Positions 9,344 to 19,150 of a DNA stretch of 64,000 nt are shown one piece after another. Both the position numbers and the translations under genes were made by a program. The stretch's first letter is position 1. The number at the start of each line of letters is the position of its first letter. The notes beneath the pieces are model-generated. The model searched no databases, was not told the DNA's origin, and saw only the letters and a program-made list of their open reading frames with translations. The stretch lies in NCBI GenBank assembly GCA_016840285.1, contig JAEOSR010000163.1:62001-126000 (forward strand), read 5' to 3'. Origin of the DNA: Candidatus Hodarchaeota archaeon. Lineage in GTDB: Archaea > Asgardarchaeota > Heimdallarchaeia > Hodarchaeales > Hodarchaeaceae.

Positions 9344-10672
9344 ATGGAAAATGTCCATAAAAACGATGAAATTGAAGTAGAATGCATTTCTCCAGCTCAC
9401 AAGGAACAAGTACTTTTTAAATTCTCAAAAACATTAAATGAGTTTTTTTCTCCAAAGGAAAATCTTGAAATCTTATTTAAAACATTGGAGGACTCGTATC
9501 ATTTTGATTTGATGTTTTTAAGTGATATTTCTGATCCTCCTATAATTTCTGCTCGATCTTCTGAATATTCATTAAGCAGAGAAGATATCGATTCCCTAAT
9601 GACTCATGTTTTGGAACTAAAGTGGAAATCTGATTCAGATTTTCTCTATCTTACCGATAAAGAGGCTTCATGCAAAAAAAAATTTTCTAAATTTGGAATC
9701 AGATCTCTTTTCGCCATTAAAATTAGTACAATCATCTTTCCAGAGTATTTCTTAGGTTTTATCAACTTTAATAGCGTTTTCAAACCGTTAGAAGAGGACT
9801 TCGATTTTCTTTGTACAATAGCTAATATTCTTAACCAATCAATCTCATATTATGAGTTGAAATCACTATTTAAGACATCTTATGATAAATTACAGAACAA
9901 TGTTGAAAGAATTCAACGAGAAAATGATCAACGTCGGGAATTACTCAAAAAGGTAAGGGAACAAACTAAAGAATTACAGCGAAGACACATAGAAATGGAG
10001 GATTTTGTGTATACCATCAGCCATGATCTTAAGGCTCCCATAATATCAATACAAGGATTCGTTACAGCTCTCAATGAAGATTTTTCCGAAATACTCCCAG
10101 AGGAAGCACAATATTATTTAGAAAGAATTACGAAAAATACGGCTCAAATTGAAAGTATGATACGAGAGGTCTTAGAATATTCAAGAATTGGTAGAATAAC
10201 TCAAGAAAAAGAGAATTTAGACTTAAAAGAGATTATTGACGACATTATTGACCAAATTTCACCTCAAGCCCAAAAAAGGAATATCAAAATCGATTTTAAA
10301 GGAAATTCCCTAAAAATCTATGCTGAGAAGAATAGAATGTTTCAGCTTTTCAGTAATTTGATAGGAAATAGCGTAAAATACATGGGTGATCAACCAGAAC
10401 CTTGTATAGAAGTGGGTACTCAGAAAATTGGATCTAAATTTGCAACAATATTTGTGAAAGATAACGGGATGGGAATTCCCGAAAATTTCATGGATAAGGT
10501 GTTCAATATATTCGTAAGGGCTACTAATTTAAAAAACAAAGAGATTGAGGGAACTGGAATCGGTTTAGCTCATTGTAAAAAGATTGTTGAGACTCATGGG
10601 GGACAAATTTGGTTAGAAAGTGAGGAAGGAAAAGGTACAGCTATATTTCTTCAACTTCCTCTAGCTGTTTAA
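9344..10672 (+). CDS. soluble sensor histidine kinase with GAF-like sensor
   Basis: 442 residues with no membrane segment or signal peptide. The N-terminal about 180 residues look like a GAF-type sensor, followed by a coiled coil (about 185-215), the HisKA dimerisation helix with phospho-acceptor His in 'ISHDLKAP' (about residue 226), and an HATPase_c domain with N box 'NLIGNSVKY', G1 'DNGMGIP' and G2 'GTGIGL'. It should autophosphorylate in response to an intracellular signal. No response regulator is encoded within 10 kb, so it is an orphan. The GAF assignment is weak; the kinase assignment is firm. Confidence 0.9.
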   Translation: MENVHKNDEIEVECISPAHKEQVLFKFSKTLNEFFSPKENLEILFKTLEDSYHFDLMFLSDISDPPIISARSSEYSLSREDIDSLMTHVLELKWKSDSDFLYLTDKEASCKKKFSKFGIRSLFAIKISTIIFPEYFLGFINFNSVFKPLEEDFDFLCTIANILNQSISYYELKSLFKTSYDKLQNNVERIQRENDQRRELLKKVREQTKELQRRHIEMEDFVYTISHDLKAPIISIQGFVTALNEDFSEILPEEAQYYLERITKNTAQIESMIREVLEYSRIGRITQEKENLDLKEIIDDIIDQISPQAQKRNIKIDFKGNSLKIYAEKNRMFQLFSNLIGNSVKYMGDQPEPCIEVGTQKIGSKFATIFVKDNGMGIPENFMDKVFNIFVRATNLKNKEIEGTGIGLAHCKKIVETHGGQIWLESEEGKGTAIFLQLPLAV

Positions 10673-10701
10673 TTGTTGAGATAAACTACAATTAAAACTG
10701 A

Positions 10702-11475
10702 CTAGTATTTAAGAAATTTTTCAATTCTATGGAATAATTCCTCTGAATCAGGTTCAACAGTCAATATATGACCTGATTTAGGTAGTTCGAGTGTTGTGAC
10801 CCTTGCTTCAGCAGAGAACTTTTGTGTTTTTGCATCCAAAATTGCGGGAACGGAGATCATATCATCAAGCGCTCCATATGCAATTAAAGTTGGGATGCTT
10901 ATTCGGATTGTTTGTTTGTGTATATGCTTGAGAAAGCGAGTAAGCTGGACTACCGAAGCAGTTGGTCGATACATATAGCTGTAGAGGTTGTGGTCCTTGA
11001 AGTATTGTAAACTTTCTTCCCCCTTATATAGAAACTTCCGAAAGACTCCTAAAATTGATATTAACCCAATTAATCTAGATTTCAAAGCGAATGGAGGTGC
11101 TAATAGGCATAATTTCGAAATTTTCGCTTCAGAACGTTGATGAACTAAGTATAGACATAACAACGCTCCTAACGAGACTCCAATAGGAACGACAGTTTTA
11201 CAGCGATCTTTAAGATAAAGAAATCCATTTTCAACTGATTTATACCAATCTTGCCACGAAAATTTGGGTAATTCTTGATAGTCTGTCCCATGGCCAGCTA
11301 ATAAAACTCCATGAACACTATAACCTTTTTCGTGGAGATATTTTCCTAATGGGAGTGTTTCCGTTGGGGAGGCTGTAAATCCATGAACCAATAATACCCC
11401 TACTTCTCCTCCTTCAAAATAAAATGATTTAGCAAGTTTTTTTAACGTTTCTAGTCCATTTATGTCATTTTGCAT
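10702..11475 (-). CDS. alpha/beta-hydrolase, carboxylesterase/lysophospholipase type
   Basis: Serine hydrolase similar to bacterial Est30-like carboxylesterases and monoacylglycerol lipases. Oxyanion-hole region 'LLVHGFTASP', nucleophile elbow 'GVSLGA' (the Ser of G-x-S-x-G), catalytic Asp in 'GALDDMIS' and His in 'KSGHIL' are all present in order. There is no signal peptide, so it is cytosolic. The ATG at 11475 has GGTG about 9 bases upstream; an ATG at 11520 would add 15 residues without a ribosome-binding site. It is convergent with the histidine kinase and divergent from the exported protein at 11625. The substrate is not predictable. Confidence 0.88.
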   Translation of the reverse strand: MQNDINGLETLKKLAKSFYFEGGEVGVLLVHGFTASPTETLPLGKYLHEKGYSVHGVLLAGHGTDYQELPKFSWQDWYKSVENGFLYLKDRCKTVVPIGVSLGALLCLYLVHQRSEAKISKLCLLAPPFALKSRLIGLISILGVFRKFLYKGEESLQYFKDHNLYSYMYRPTASVVQLTRFLKHIHKQTIRISIPTLIAYGALDDMISVPAILDAKTQKFSAEARVTTLELPKSGHILTVEPDSEELFHRIEKFLKY

Positions 11476-11624
11476 AGTGTTTACACCATTAAATATAGTA
11501 TTTTGTGTTTTAGGAGCCATAAATATAAAAACTGAAAAAAATGTAAAATTTCAAGAACTTTCAAGAATCATTTAACAAATGCAATATAAACCTGTGTAAG
11601 AAATTTCAATCGAGATGTTTTAGT

Positions 11625-13001
11625 GTGAACTGCAAAGTTGCGATCATTAACAAGAAGAACTTTGGTATTCTCTTGATGATCATCCTTTGGTTTGGCAGTT
11701 TAATATCTTCAGGAGCTAGAGCTGAGAATCAAACAATATATGATCAATATAGTCCAATCAAGATTGAACAAGGTGAAATCCCCCTCTTTGGTGGGATTCA
11801 GTCGATTCGTGCAACCATTGGAGATAGTACAATTGGTGTGCTTTATGGTTCAACAAAAAATCCGCAACCCTTATATTTATTTACGGAATTCTCACAAAAG
11901 ATCGCCACAGTACAGATTTTCAATCTTAGAGGAACTTTGGAAAAAGAGATAGAATTGAAAGTCAAAAATCTATTCGTTTTTCGATTAGATGAAATTGTGG
12001 AATTTTCTGATAGAAATAATGATGGTTTGTACAGTTTTGTGCAAGACCGTTTACCTCCAAAGATGGTTAACCTCTCTGCTATTTCGTATCAGATTTCAAA
12101 AGGTAATAATGATCCAAGTTCTTCAGAGGATTATCTCAAATATAAGGTGAACTTCACTGCACGTAATATTTCTTATCAAGAGATTAGGGAATCTTCTAAT
12201 AATTCAACTCTAGATAGTCTTTGTTTCTCTTTTGAGCTTACAATCGAACAAGACCAAGTTAATATTTCTGATGTACCAATTGTTTCTATCCAACCACAAA
12301 GATCGGGTTTTGATGCTTCTATAAAAGATAGGAGCGGAAGTTTACTAGCAAATCGAGTAATTCCTCGATTGAAGTTTTCTTCTAACATCATAGGATGGGA
12401 TTATTCTTCATCGAAATCAAAATTATTGCTAAAAAGTACAATGATAACGCATGAGCAAATTTTAACGTCATTTGGAAAGATATCTGGAGAGCAAATAACT
12501 CGAGAGACTCTAAAATCAACAAATATATTTAGCAGACTAGCCTTTGACATTGAACAGGGTGGACAAGCAAAAAAATTATATTTAGATCACAATGAAAATC
12601 GTACTAATGAATATTCTGCTCAGAGATTAAAAAACTTTGAATTTTCTTTGGGGAATAAAATCCGAGATTTTCTCAATTTTTCTTGGCACCCAAATCTAAA
12701 TGTCGATGGAACTGATTATCCAGTAATCTTTCAGTTAATAGCGTCTGGAGAGGCTAATTTTCAAGTGCATCATTCTACATCATTGACAGGTCTTTATCTA
12801 ATTGGGGGATTTGTATTCCCTCAAGGAGAAGAAATATTCTATGACCCCGAAGTTCAATTTGAAGAAATAGATCCCATTTTTTCTCTACCAATGATACCAA
12901 ATCGGTCAATACTAGAAAAAAGTAGTTTTATTGTATTGATTTCTGGATTCTTTGTAGGAACCTTGATTTTATTCCGTCAAATTTCCAATAAACGAAAATA
13001 A
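11625..13001 (+). CDS. exported, C-terminally anchored surface protein, unknown
   Basis: 458 residues starting at GTG. An N-terminal signal peptide (Lys-rich, then 'FGILLMIILWFGSLISSGARA') and a C-terminal membrane helix ('SSFIVLISGFFVGTLILF') followed by Lys/Arg imply an outside-facing protein tethered to the membrane. The ectodomain is Ser/Asn-rich and beta-rich and carries a short Ca-loop-like 'DRNNDGLY' near residue 126. No family is recognised. The next gene (13053) encodes a winged-helix membrane regulator, and a second exported protein follows at 14240, suggesting a functional cluster. Confidence 0.8.
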   Translation: MNCKVAIINKKNFGILLMIILWFGSLISSGARAENQTIYDQYSPIKIEQGEIPLFGGIQSIRATIGDSTIGVLYGSTKNPQPLYLFTEFSQKIATVQIFNLRGTLEKEIELKVKNLFVFRLDEIVEFSDRNNDGLYSFVQDRLPPKMVNLSAISYQISKGNNDPSSSEDYLKYKVNFTARNISYQEIRESSNNSTLDSLCFSFELTIEQDQVNISDVPIVSIQPQRSGFDASIKDRSGSLLANRVIPRLKFSSNIIGWDYSSSKSKLLLKSTMITHEQILTSFGKISGEQITRETLKSTNIFSRLAFDIEQGGQAKKLYLDHNENRTNEYSAQRLKNFEFSLGNKIRDFLNFSWHPNLNVDGTDYPVIFQLIASGEANFQVHHSTSLTGLYLIGGFVFPQGEEIFYDPEVQFEEIDPIFSLPMIPNRSILEKSSFIVLISGFFVGTLILFRQISNKRK

Positions 13002-13052
13002 ACAGTCAGATATCCCATCTAAGTCGTGCATATCAATCGAGGATTAGCCCTA

Positions 13053-13940
13053 ATGACTCAGAATAAGGAGATTTCTGTAGATGAATCAAAATCACTTCAT
13101 ACCATTTATGCTGCTCTAGGTCATGCGATTCGTTATGACATTGTCAATTTTCTAGGAGCATTTCATAGACCTGTTCATTATACTGAATTGGTAGAATGGC
13201 TACAGATAAGACCTGGCTCGTTCTATTTTCATATAAAGAAGTTAAAAGGGATAATTGAACAGGATTCAGAAAAATGTTTCTATCTAACGACAAATGGGCA
13301 ATTAGCTTTAGAGCTAATAAAATCTGGAGAAACTTTACAATCAAAATCTGTGATTTCAGTCGATCAAACGGACAATGAAAAAATAACTCCTCCAACGCGT
13401 TTTTCTATTATTTTCTTCGGTGAATTTGTTCGTAGATCAGCATTTAATAATCGATTTAAGCTTGTTGTCTTATTAATAGTGTTGATTCAAATTTTCCTGC
13501 TTGATTTTTCGAAATTAGGGACCATTCCTTTTTATCTCGATGGAAATTTATATTTTGGTATTCTAGAATGTGCTATCGAACTGATAGTATCTTTCTTAAT
13601 AATTTGGGCTCTTTTAGAATGTATAATCCGTTTTTACAGTCCAATAAAAAACTTTTCAAGTGAACTCTTAACAGGAATTCCATTAGCAATGATGCCACTA
13701 TTTGTTTACCCATTGTTGGTAATTTTGGCAGATAGAATTCAAATTTTACAGCAGATTACATCAAATTCTGCATTATCCATAATTATACTCTTTATCCTAC
13801 AAATAATAACCGCTATTTTCTTGGTTCAATTATTACAAGTTATAAAATCTGTTAATTTTGAAAGAGCTTTGACTCCTGTGTTTATTACCCTTTATGGTTT
13901 CAGTATCTTGAGTTTTATTATATCTAGTCTTTCAATCTGA
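13053..13940 (+). CDS. winged-helix regulator fused to five membrane helices
   Basis: About 295 residues. The N-terminal domain ('IYAALGHAIRYDIVNFLG' then 'HYTELVEWLQIRPGSFYFHIKKL') is an ArsR-like winged helix-turn-helix. The second half has five hydrophobic stretches of 18-25 residues, so DNA binding is tied to the membrane. Proteins of this layout are common in archaea and are thought to be membrane-associated transcription factors. The ATG at 13053 is preferred because GAGG lies upstream; a GTG at 13026 is also in frame. It starts 50 bp after the exported protein gene and is followed directly by a perfect hairpin. Confidence 0.85.
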   Translation: MTQNKEISVDESKSLHTIYAALGHAIRYDIVNFLGAFHRPVHYTELVEWLQIRPGSFYFHIKKLKGIIEQDSEKCFYLTTNGQLALELIKSGETLQSKSVISVDQTDNEKITPPTRFSIIFFGEFVRRSAFNNRFKLVVLLIVLIQIFLLDFSKLGTIPFYLDGNLYFGILECAIELIVSFLIIWALLECIIRFYSPIKNFSSELLTGIPLAMMPLFVYPLLVILADRIQILQQITSNSALSIIILFILQIITAIFLVQLLQVIKSVNFERALTPVFITLYGFSILSFIISSLSI

Positions 13941-13960
13941 AGTTCAATGTTTATTGAACT
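13941..13960 (+). terminator. perfect 8-bp hairpin after the winged-helix membrane gene
   Basis: AGTTCAAT and ATTGAACT are perfect inverted repeats separated by GTTT, beginning on the base after the TGA of the winged-helix membrane gene. There is no strong T-run after it, so it may act as a transcript 3' end or stability element rather than a factor-independent terminator. The rest of the gap up to 14239 is AT-rich and shows no gene. Confidence 0.45.
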
Positions 13961-14239
13961 TATGTGAACAGACAAAGTGAGTTTATTCATGCAAGAAGAC
14001 CTTATTCATACAAATGTCAATTATTAGCTATTCATTTTTCTTTTAATATTGTTTTAAGACATAGAAAAGTTTTCAAACTAATTTAATGGCGATTTATGAT
14101 TCAAAATGATAAGATGTGGGATTTCAACATTCGTATAACAAATACTTCAAGATAATAGATTTCGTTAGGACAATCACAATCTAAGTTATTTGATTGATAC
14201 TATAAAGAAAATAATCAAATAAAAAGGTGAAAAACTCAG

Positions 14240-16105
14240 ATGATTAAAATTAATTTCAAAAAAACTCTGATTTGGCTTCTAGTTGTAGTATCACTTTTTG
14301 GTACATCTATCATACCAAGTATAAGCTCTTCTAGTGTTGGCCCTCCGCCTGTTGAACGTCCCCAAGGGATTATGTTGAATCAAATGCACAAGGGGTTCCT
14401 CTGGATGATTCGTAACATGCAGAGTGCTGAATTTACTCCTGATAATGTTTACTATGGTGTCTATGATAGCACAGGAAGTTATTCTTATCCAATCATTAGT
14501 GAAAGAGAACGAGAAGTAACAATCAATCTCGATAATCTAATTAGGTTATTAAATACAACTATTGATCGTCTTGAGGATACAGATTCAGATACATTGACTT
14601 ACTTTAAGAATTTATATGCTGAACTTCAATTTCATGACGAGGTGACAATCTATATTAAGGTTGATTCCGACTTAGAGATCACTAGCAGGCACGATCGTAA
14701 GGCCGTAACAATCTTTTACGACAATGACCGTAGCATGATAGATGCTTTTAGCAAAATAAAGAAGAATGAATCAATTACAGAGCAACCCTTCTCAGGAGAT
14801 GAGATTCTCACAAATGTTTTCATGTCGTTAATTCGTGATGAAATAAGAGGGTCTTATGAAGTCATCAACACATGGGATTATGATGATGGTTCTGATGCAA
14901 CTTTACTAAAAGATTTCATTCAACATATCACTAATAATCGATGCCTTTTTTCTGAAGCAAGGCAGTTATTTAGACTTCCAGAGACAAATATAATGCGAAC
15001 AATGTTTCAAGAGACCAACTCATGGTATGCATCGGAAGAGGATCCTAGGGTGTTTGAATACGGCCGTTTCGAAATCTCTCAACTAATAATTGATGATCTA
15101 GATTTACGGAAAGTTGGTCAAAATCTTGTTGTTAGTAAATATGATTACAAGTATATTGAACACCATCTCTTGGGCAGTCTAGTATATAATGATACTAATA
15201 GTAATGGAATGATGGATATTGGGGTAAAAACTATCCCAGCTGGCCAACATGATTTAACTTATCTCTCAATAGGTGATGAAGCTCAATATCGATTCGACAT
15301 AAAAGAAATTGAAAACCGAAATTACTACAGTCCCCAAACCACAGATAACGTTCTTGATTTTGGTTCAGAGTTTGAAAATGTCATTGGTTACTTACAACCA
15401 TTAGAAAAGAGTCAAGATAATACTCTCTTCGATACATCATCCAGTCAGACTTATAGTGTTGATGAAATCTCTACCCTATTTCACTTTTCTGTAAATAACA
15501 CAGATGCTAGCACAAATTTGAAGTTTGATTATGTTCTTGGAGAGTGGAATGACACTGAATCTCTACAAGGACTGGGATTCTGCCAATTAATGGCTTCAAC
15601 AGTTGTGGACGCTAATATGCAACGAAATTTCAGCTGGAAACATGATAATAATACTGAATTAGATGATGATTATGAAAATGCCTCACGGATTTCACGTTTT
15701 AGATTGACATATGCTCAGGGTTTATTTGGTGAAATTCGCATAGATGATATTCCATATATTTGGGATGGAACTGAAGAAGTAAATGCAGTTGGCCAATTAA
15801 TTCCAATGAATCTCATTGATGTTACCTATGGAGCAACATCCAGTGAAGCTGATAAAATTCGTAGCATAAAAGGAAATACTCAACGAAAAACTTTCCTCTA
15901 CTCGGTTTCATATCCCAAATGGGATGGTAAGAGCATTACTCATGATCCTGCGTATTCTGCAGTTGGGGGCTTAGCTGCTGAAGCTTCAGGAACTCAATCT
16001 GAGACAGGTGTAGAGAGTGGTATTCCAGGGTTTGAATTTGCCGTGGTTTTCATTACTATACCTATGATTGCTCTTATCGAAGTTTATAGTCGTAAGCGCC
16101 GTTGA
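14240..16105 (+). CDS. large exported surface protein with C-terminal anchor
   Basis: 621 residues with a signal peptide ('FKKTLIWLLVVVSLFGTSI') and a C-terminal 'IPGFEFAVVF...' helix followed by YSRKRR. The PGF-helix-basic arrangement resembles archaeal C-terminal sorting signals of the PGF-CTERM kind. The ectodomain is rich in Asp, Asn, Ser and Thr and contains 'DTNSNGMMDIG' near 320, a calcium-loop or dockerin-like pattern. No enzyme motif is recognised. GGTGA lies before the ATG. It shares the signal-ectodomain-anchor plan with the product of 11625-13001. Function unknown; a cell-surface or adhesion role is a guess. Confidence 0.82.
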   Translation: MIKINFKKTLIWLLVVVSLFGTSIIPSISSSSVGPPPVERPQGIMLNQMHKGFLWMIRNMQSAEFTPDNVYYGVYDSTGSYSYPIISEREREVTINLDNLIRLLNTTIDRLEDTDSDTLTYFKNLYAELQFHDEVTIYIKVDSDLEITSRHDRKAVTIFYDNDRSMIDAFSKIKKNESITEQPFSGDEILTNVFMSLIRDEIRGSYEVINTWDYDDGSDATLLKDFIQHITNNRCLFSEARQLFRLPETNIMRTMFQETNSWYASEEDPRVFEYGRFEISQLIIDDLDLRKVGQNLVVSKYDYKYIEHHLLGSLVYNDTNSNGMMDIGVKTIPAGQHDLTYLSIGDEAQYRFDIKEIENRNYYSPQTTDNVLDFGSEFENVIGYLQPLEKSQDNTLFDTSSSQTYSVDEISTLFHFSVNNTDASTNLKFDYVLGEWNDTESLQGLGFCQLMASTVVDANMQRNFSWKHDNNTELDDDYENASRISRFRLTYAQGLFGEIRIDDIPYIWDGTEEVNAVGQLIPMNLIDVTYGATSSEADKIRSIKGNTQRKTFLYSVSYPKWDGKSITHDPAYSAVGGLAAEASGTQSETGVESGIPGFEFAVVFITIPMIALIEVYSRKRR

Positions 16106-16114
16106 TTCCAAACA

Positions 16115-16149
16115 AAAATGGAAAGGTCTTCTGAAGATTTTTCCATTTT
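16115..16149. terminator. hairpin between convergent genes
   Basis: AAAATGGAAA (16115-16124) pairs perfectly with TTTCCATTTT (16140-16149); the interior TCTTCTGAAGA is itself self-complementary and two G-T pairs bridge the two stems, giving one long hairpin. Pyrimidine-rich sequence follows on the plus strand. It lies in the 70 bp between the convergent stop codons at 16105 and 16176, the expected place for a bidirectional terminator. Confidence 0.55.
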
Positions 16150-16175
16150 CCCTTCTCTTTTTCTTGTCAACCTTT

Positions 16176-17264
16176 TTAGAAGGATTGATATTTCCATCCT
16201 GGTTGAAAAACCTGAGGGCCAAATATCTCCAATCCCTTTTTAGTTTTCCAAATAGGCGCGCTAGGTTTCATAAAGACAGCTACTTCGCGATCTTTTGGAA
16301 AATCATCTTCCCAAGGAGTTAGTCCCTTTCCAGTATTGCGATCTACAACTAATAAACTGTCAGGGCAAGTAATATACTGTTTTTCATCCAACCAGGATAA
16401 TAAGAACTCATTTTGGTACCAAATTCTTAATGAGCGAGCTTTTGATTTCAAGACAATTGTACCTGAAGTGAAACCGCCATTCTCAGTTCTTGAGAAATCT
16501 TGAACCAAACCTGTGAAGATCAGAGGAGCATTTAAGATTTTTTCGATAATAGGTAGAGGATCACGGTTGTTATCGATTGCTTCATTAATTTCGCGTCCTA
16601 ACTGAATTGCTAATGAAATTGTCTTACTTACAACTCCTTTCTGACAATTTAATGCTGTCATAGGACATCTCGCTACCCCTATAGAACCATTAGCCAATCT
16701 CGAAATCATACGACAAATATCTTCAGCTCGTTTGTCTGAAATAGCTTCCTTTAAGATTAATCGATCTCCATAAGCACTAGCTATAGTAAGGGGAGTAATG
16801 GAGATCCCAACAACACTAGTGGTGCTAATCGATATCATTGGCTTAGAACGCCCCCCACACATATCTCCATCTACAGTAACGCGGTTTAGGAGTGATCCAA
16901 TCCATAAGGGAACCACAATGTTTCCTGGTCCCATCTCTGTGGATACAAAACCTGTGAAGTGTGTTCCTAGGTGGTTTTCTAATAATTTAACCGCCTCTAT
17001 CATAACATTATCAGATGAAATTGGCAATTTTTCAATATACTTCATATCCTGTGAAGAAACACCTCCCCCTACCATTCCAATGATGCATATCATGTCAGTT
17101 GGTGTGAATTCCGTGATCTCTTGAATTTGAAAGCATTTTCCTTGAGAATAAATCTCATTAACTCGCTTTAATGCAACAATTGGATCACCCCCTCCCCCTG
17201 TGCCAAGGATCTGTGCACCTTTAACAAGATATTGAGCTTCACTAAATGTTAATTCACGAGTCAA
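16176..17264 (-). CDS. DUF917 / S-methyl-thiohydantoin desulfurase-like protein
   Basis: 362 residues, full length for the DUF917 family. Diagnostic segments are 'LGTGGGGDP' near residue 20, 'GMVGGG' near 65, 'TGFVSTEMGPGN' near 100 and 'VDGDMCGGRSKP' near 130. Characterised relatives act on thiohydantoin or hydantoin-type compounds and are often paired with hydantoinases; no hydantoinase gene is near, so the substrate is open. The start is TTG at 17264, with AAGGA and AAGG upstream and no better candidate. Cytosolic. Confidence 0.82.
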   Translation of the reverse strand: MTRELTFSEAQYLVKGAQILGTGGGGDPIVALKRVNEIYSQGKCFQIQEITEFTPTDMICIIGMVGGGVSSQDMKYIEKLPISSDNVMIEAVKLLENHLGTHFTGFVSTEMGPGNIVVPLWIGSLLNRVTVDGDMCGGRSKPMISISTTSVVGISITPLTIASAYGDRLILKEAISDKRAEDICRMISRLANGSIGVARCPMTALNCQKGVVSKTISLAIQLGREINEAIDNNRDPLPIIEKILNAPLIFTGLVQDFSRTENGGFTSGTIVLKSKARSLRIWYQNEFLLSWLDEKQYITCPDSLLVVDRNTGKGLTPWEDDFPKDREVAVFMKPSAPIWKTKKGLEIFGPQVFQPGWKYQSF

Positions 17265-17429
17265 CCTTTATTCCTTCAATTTGATTTTTTCAGCTGCGTT
17301 ATTCATCGCTGATTTATTCTTATTCATTCAAATTTTTTCTAAAAATAATTTTTTATTCTTTGATTGGATTAATGATTACGAGATTAGATTAGATATCTTT
17401 TTCACCTAGAAATATCAATAGTAAGTAAC

Positions 17430-18596
17430 ATGAATTCATGGTTTGAAAGCGTTCCTGAACTCAACCTACATTTGAGGAGATTGTCTCCAAATCAGGTCAA
17501 GGACATTGTTGATTTTTCTAAGTCAAACTACTGGGAAACAAAGGATTTTCACCAGATATCACACGAATTTGAAGAATTTATTCAAAACAGACTGGTTGAT
17601 GAAGCCAAATATTCTGAATTATTGTATCTTCAGGCCAAACTACTTTTTTTTGCTGGTGATTTAGCGAAATTAAACAATCTTTTCACTTTTTCAGCGGCAA
17701 TACAAAATATTCCTGGAGTTCAATTATATTATGCGTTGGGGTTGGCTTTCCAGGGACATTCGAAGGAAGGATTAGAAATCCTTGAACGTATTGACTTGGA
17801 CCTTTATGAAAATGATTATTTCATAAAATTAGAGATTTTAAGTGCTTTTCTTTTCATTTACTCGATAAAACGTGATTATTTAGCTGTTTCAGAATATTTT
17901 TTTCAGATATACAATTTTATTGACTCAAATAAGGTCGCTGATGAGATAAAGGCCCATTTGCTTCCTTGGGCATATTTACGACAAGCTTATTCTATCCGTG
18001 CACAAGGGAAGATTTTCAAAGCCATGGAGTTAATAGACAGCTGTTATAGTGGTTTACGCTCTTTTCCTCATAGATTTTTCCAAGTTATGGCCTTGACTCT
18101 CATGGGCCATTGTCATCACAACTTGGGAAATATAAAAAGAGCTTTGGAATTCTATGATCAAGCCATTGATATAGGAGTGGAGATTCAAAGTTGGATTCTT
18201 CTCTCAATCCTGTATAACCGGGTGGCATTGGCAATGATCGCTCAAAAAAAACCTAAATTAGCTAAACGATATTTTAACCAAGCCATATCCCAGGCAAAGC
18301 AATCAAATGCAAATTGGCTTACAATTGGCCCTTTAGTAAATTTAGCTCAGTATAAACTTAGAGAGGGGAAGATAAATGAAGCAATAGATGATTATCATCA
18401 ATTTGTAGAAGTAGCTTTAGGAGCTGGAGATGAGCAGGAATTATGTTACGCACAATTAACACTAGCTGAGTTGTACAAGGGGATTGGCGATATTCCTAAA
18501 TCCAAATATTTTTTATCTGAAGGCTTTAAACTTGCATTAAAATTAGGGATATTCCGTACAATCTCTCGTCCTGAAGATGAGGCAAATTATAACTAA
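17430..18596 (+). CDS. TPR-repeat protein, role unknown
   Basis: 388 residues, all helical, with TPR units visible in the C-terminal half: 'ALTLMGHCHHNLGNIKRALEFYDQAI', split over about 215-240, then 'LYNRVALAMIAQKKPKLAKRYFNQAI' over about 255-280, and 'LAELYKGIGDIPKSKYFL' near 355. There is no export signal or catalytic domain. It is divergent from the DUF917 gene and followed 125 bp later by the archease gene. A scaffold role is expected from the fold; the partner is unknown. Confidence 0.83.
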   Translation: MNSWFESVPELNLHLRRLSPNQVKDIVDFSKSNYWETKDFHQISHEFEEFIQNRLVDEAKYSELLYLQAKLLFFAGDLAKLNNLFTFSAAIQNIPGVQLYYALGLAFQGHSKEGLEILERIDLDLYENDYFIKLEILSAFLFIYSIKRDYLAVSEYFFQIYNFIDSNKVADEIKAHLLPWAYLRQAYSIRAQGKIFKAMELIDSCYSGLRSFPHRFFQVMALTLMGHCHHNLGNIKRALEFYDQAIDIGVEIQSWILLSILYNRVALAMIAQKKPKLAKRYFNQAISQAKQSNANWLTIGPLVNLAQYKLREGKINEAIDDYHQFVEVALGAGDEQELCYAQLTLAELYKGIGDIPKSKYFLSEGFKLALKLGIFRTISRPEDEANYN

Positions 18597-18721
18597 TATC
18601 AAAATCATGGTTCTTGAGTAAAATAAGAAATCGCAACAAAAGTATCTTAATTAATTCAATAGAAAGCCTCATAACTAGCTACTGGAGCTAAATCATTCTG
18701 TTCGATAGCAGCGCGGCTTGA

Positions 18722-19150
18722 ATGGAGTCAAAAACTTTGTCATATGAATATTTTGAACATCAAGCTGATATCGGTATTCGAGGAAAAGGGACAACTTTAG
18801 CTGAAGCATTTGAGCAAGCTGCTTTAGCAATGTTTGAGATTATGGTTGAAACAAGAGAACTTCAGGTTAACAAACCACAATCAGTTGAAGTAGAAGGCAA
18901 TGACCTAAATGAATTGCTTATAGCATGGTTAAGCGAATTACTTTTCCTAAAGGATGTAGAAGGAAAAATGTTTTCACGATTTGAAATTGAGAGTATTAAT
19001 AAAAACAAACTTGTTGCTAATGTCTATGGTGAACCCATTGATCCTTCTCGGCATAAATTAAAACTTGAGGTAAAAGCTGCTACATATACACAGTTAATCA
19101 TAGAAAAAAAAGACAATAATTGGATTGCACAATGTTTGGTGGATGTTTAA
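18722..19150 (+). CDS. archease, RtcB activator
   Basis: 142 residues, the standard archease length. The N-terminal 'YFEHQADIGIRGKGTTLAEAFEQAA' (about 10-34) with its metal-binding Asp, and the C-terminal 'DPSRHKLKLEVKAATY' segment, are hallmarks. Archease speeds guanylylation of the RNA ligase RtcB and widens its NTP use. The stop codon abuts the ATG of rtcB with no spacer, so the two are translated together, as in many archaea. Confidence 0.95.
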   Translation: MESKTLSYEYFEHQADIGIRGKGTTLAEAFEQAALAMFEIMVETRELQVNKPQSVEVEGNDLNELLIAWLSELLFLKDVEGKMFSRFEIESINKNKLVANVYGEPIDPSRHKLKLEVKAATYTQLIIEKKDNNWIAQCLVDV

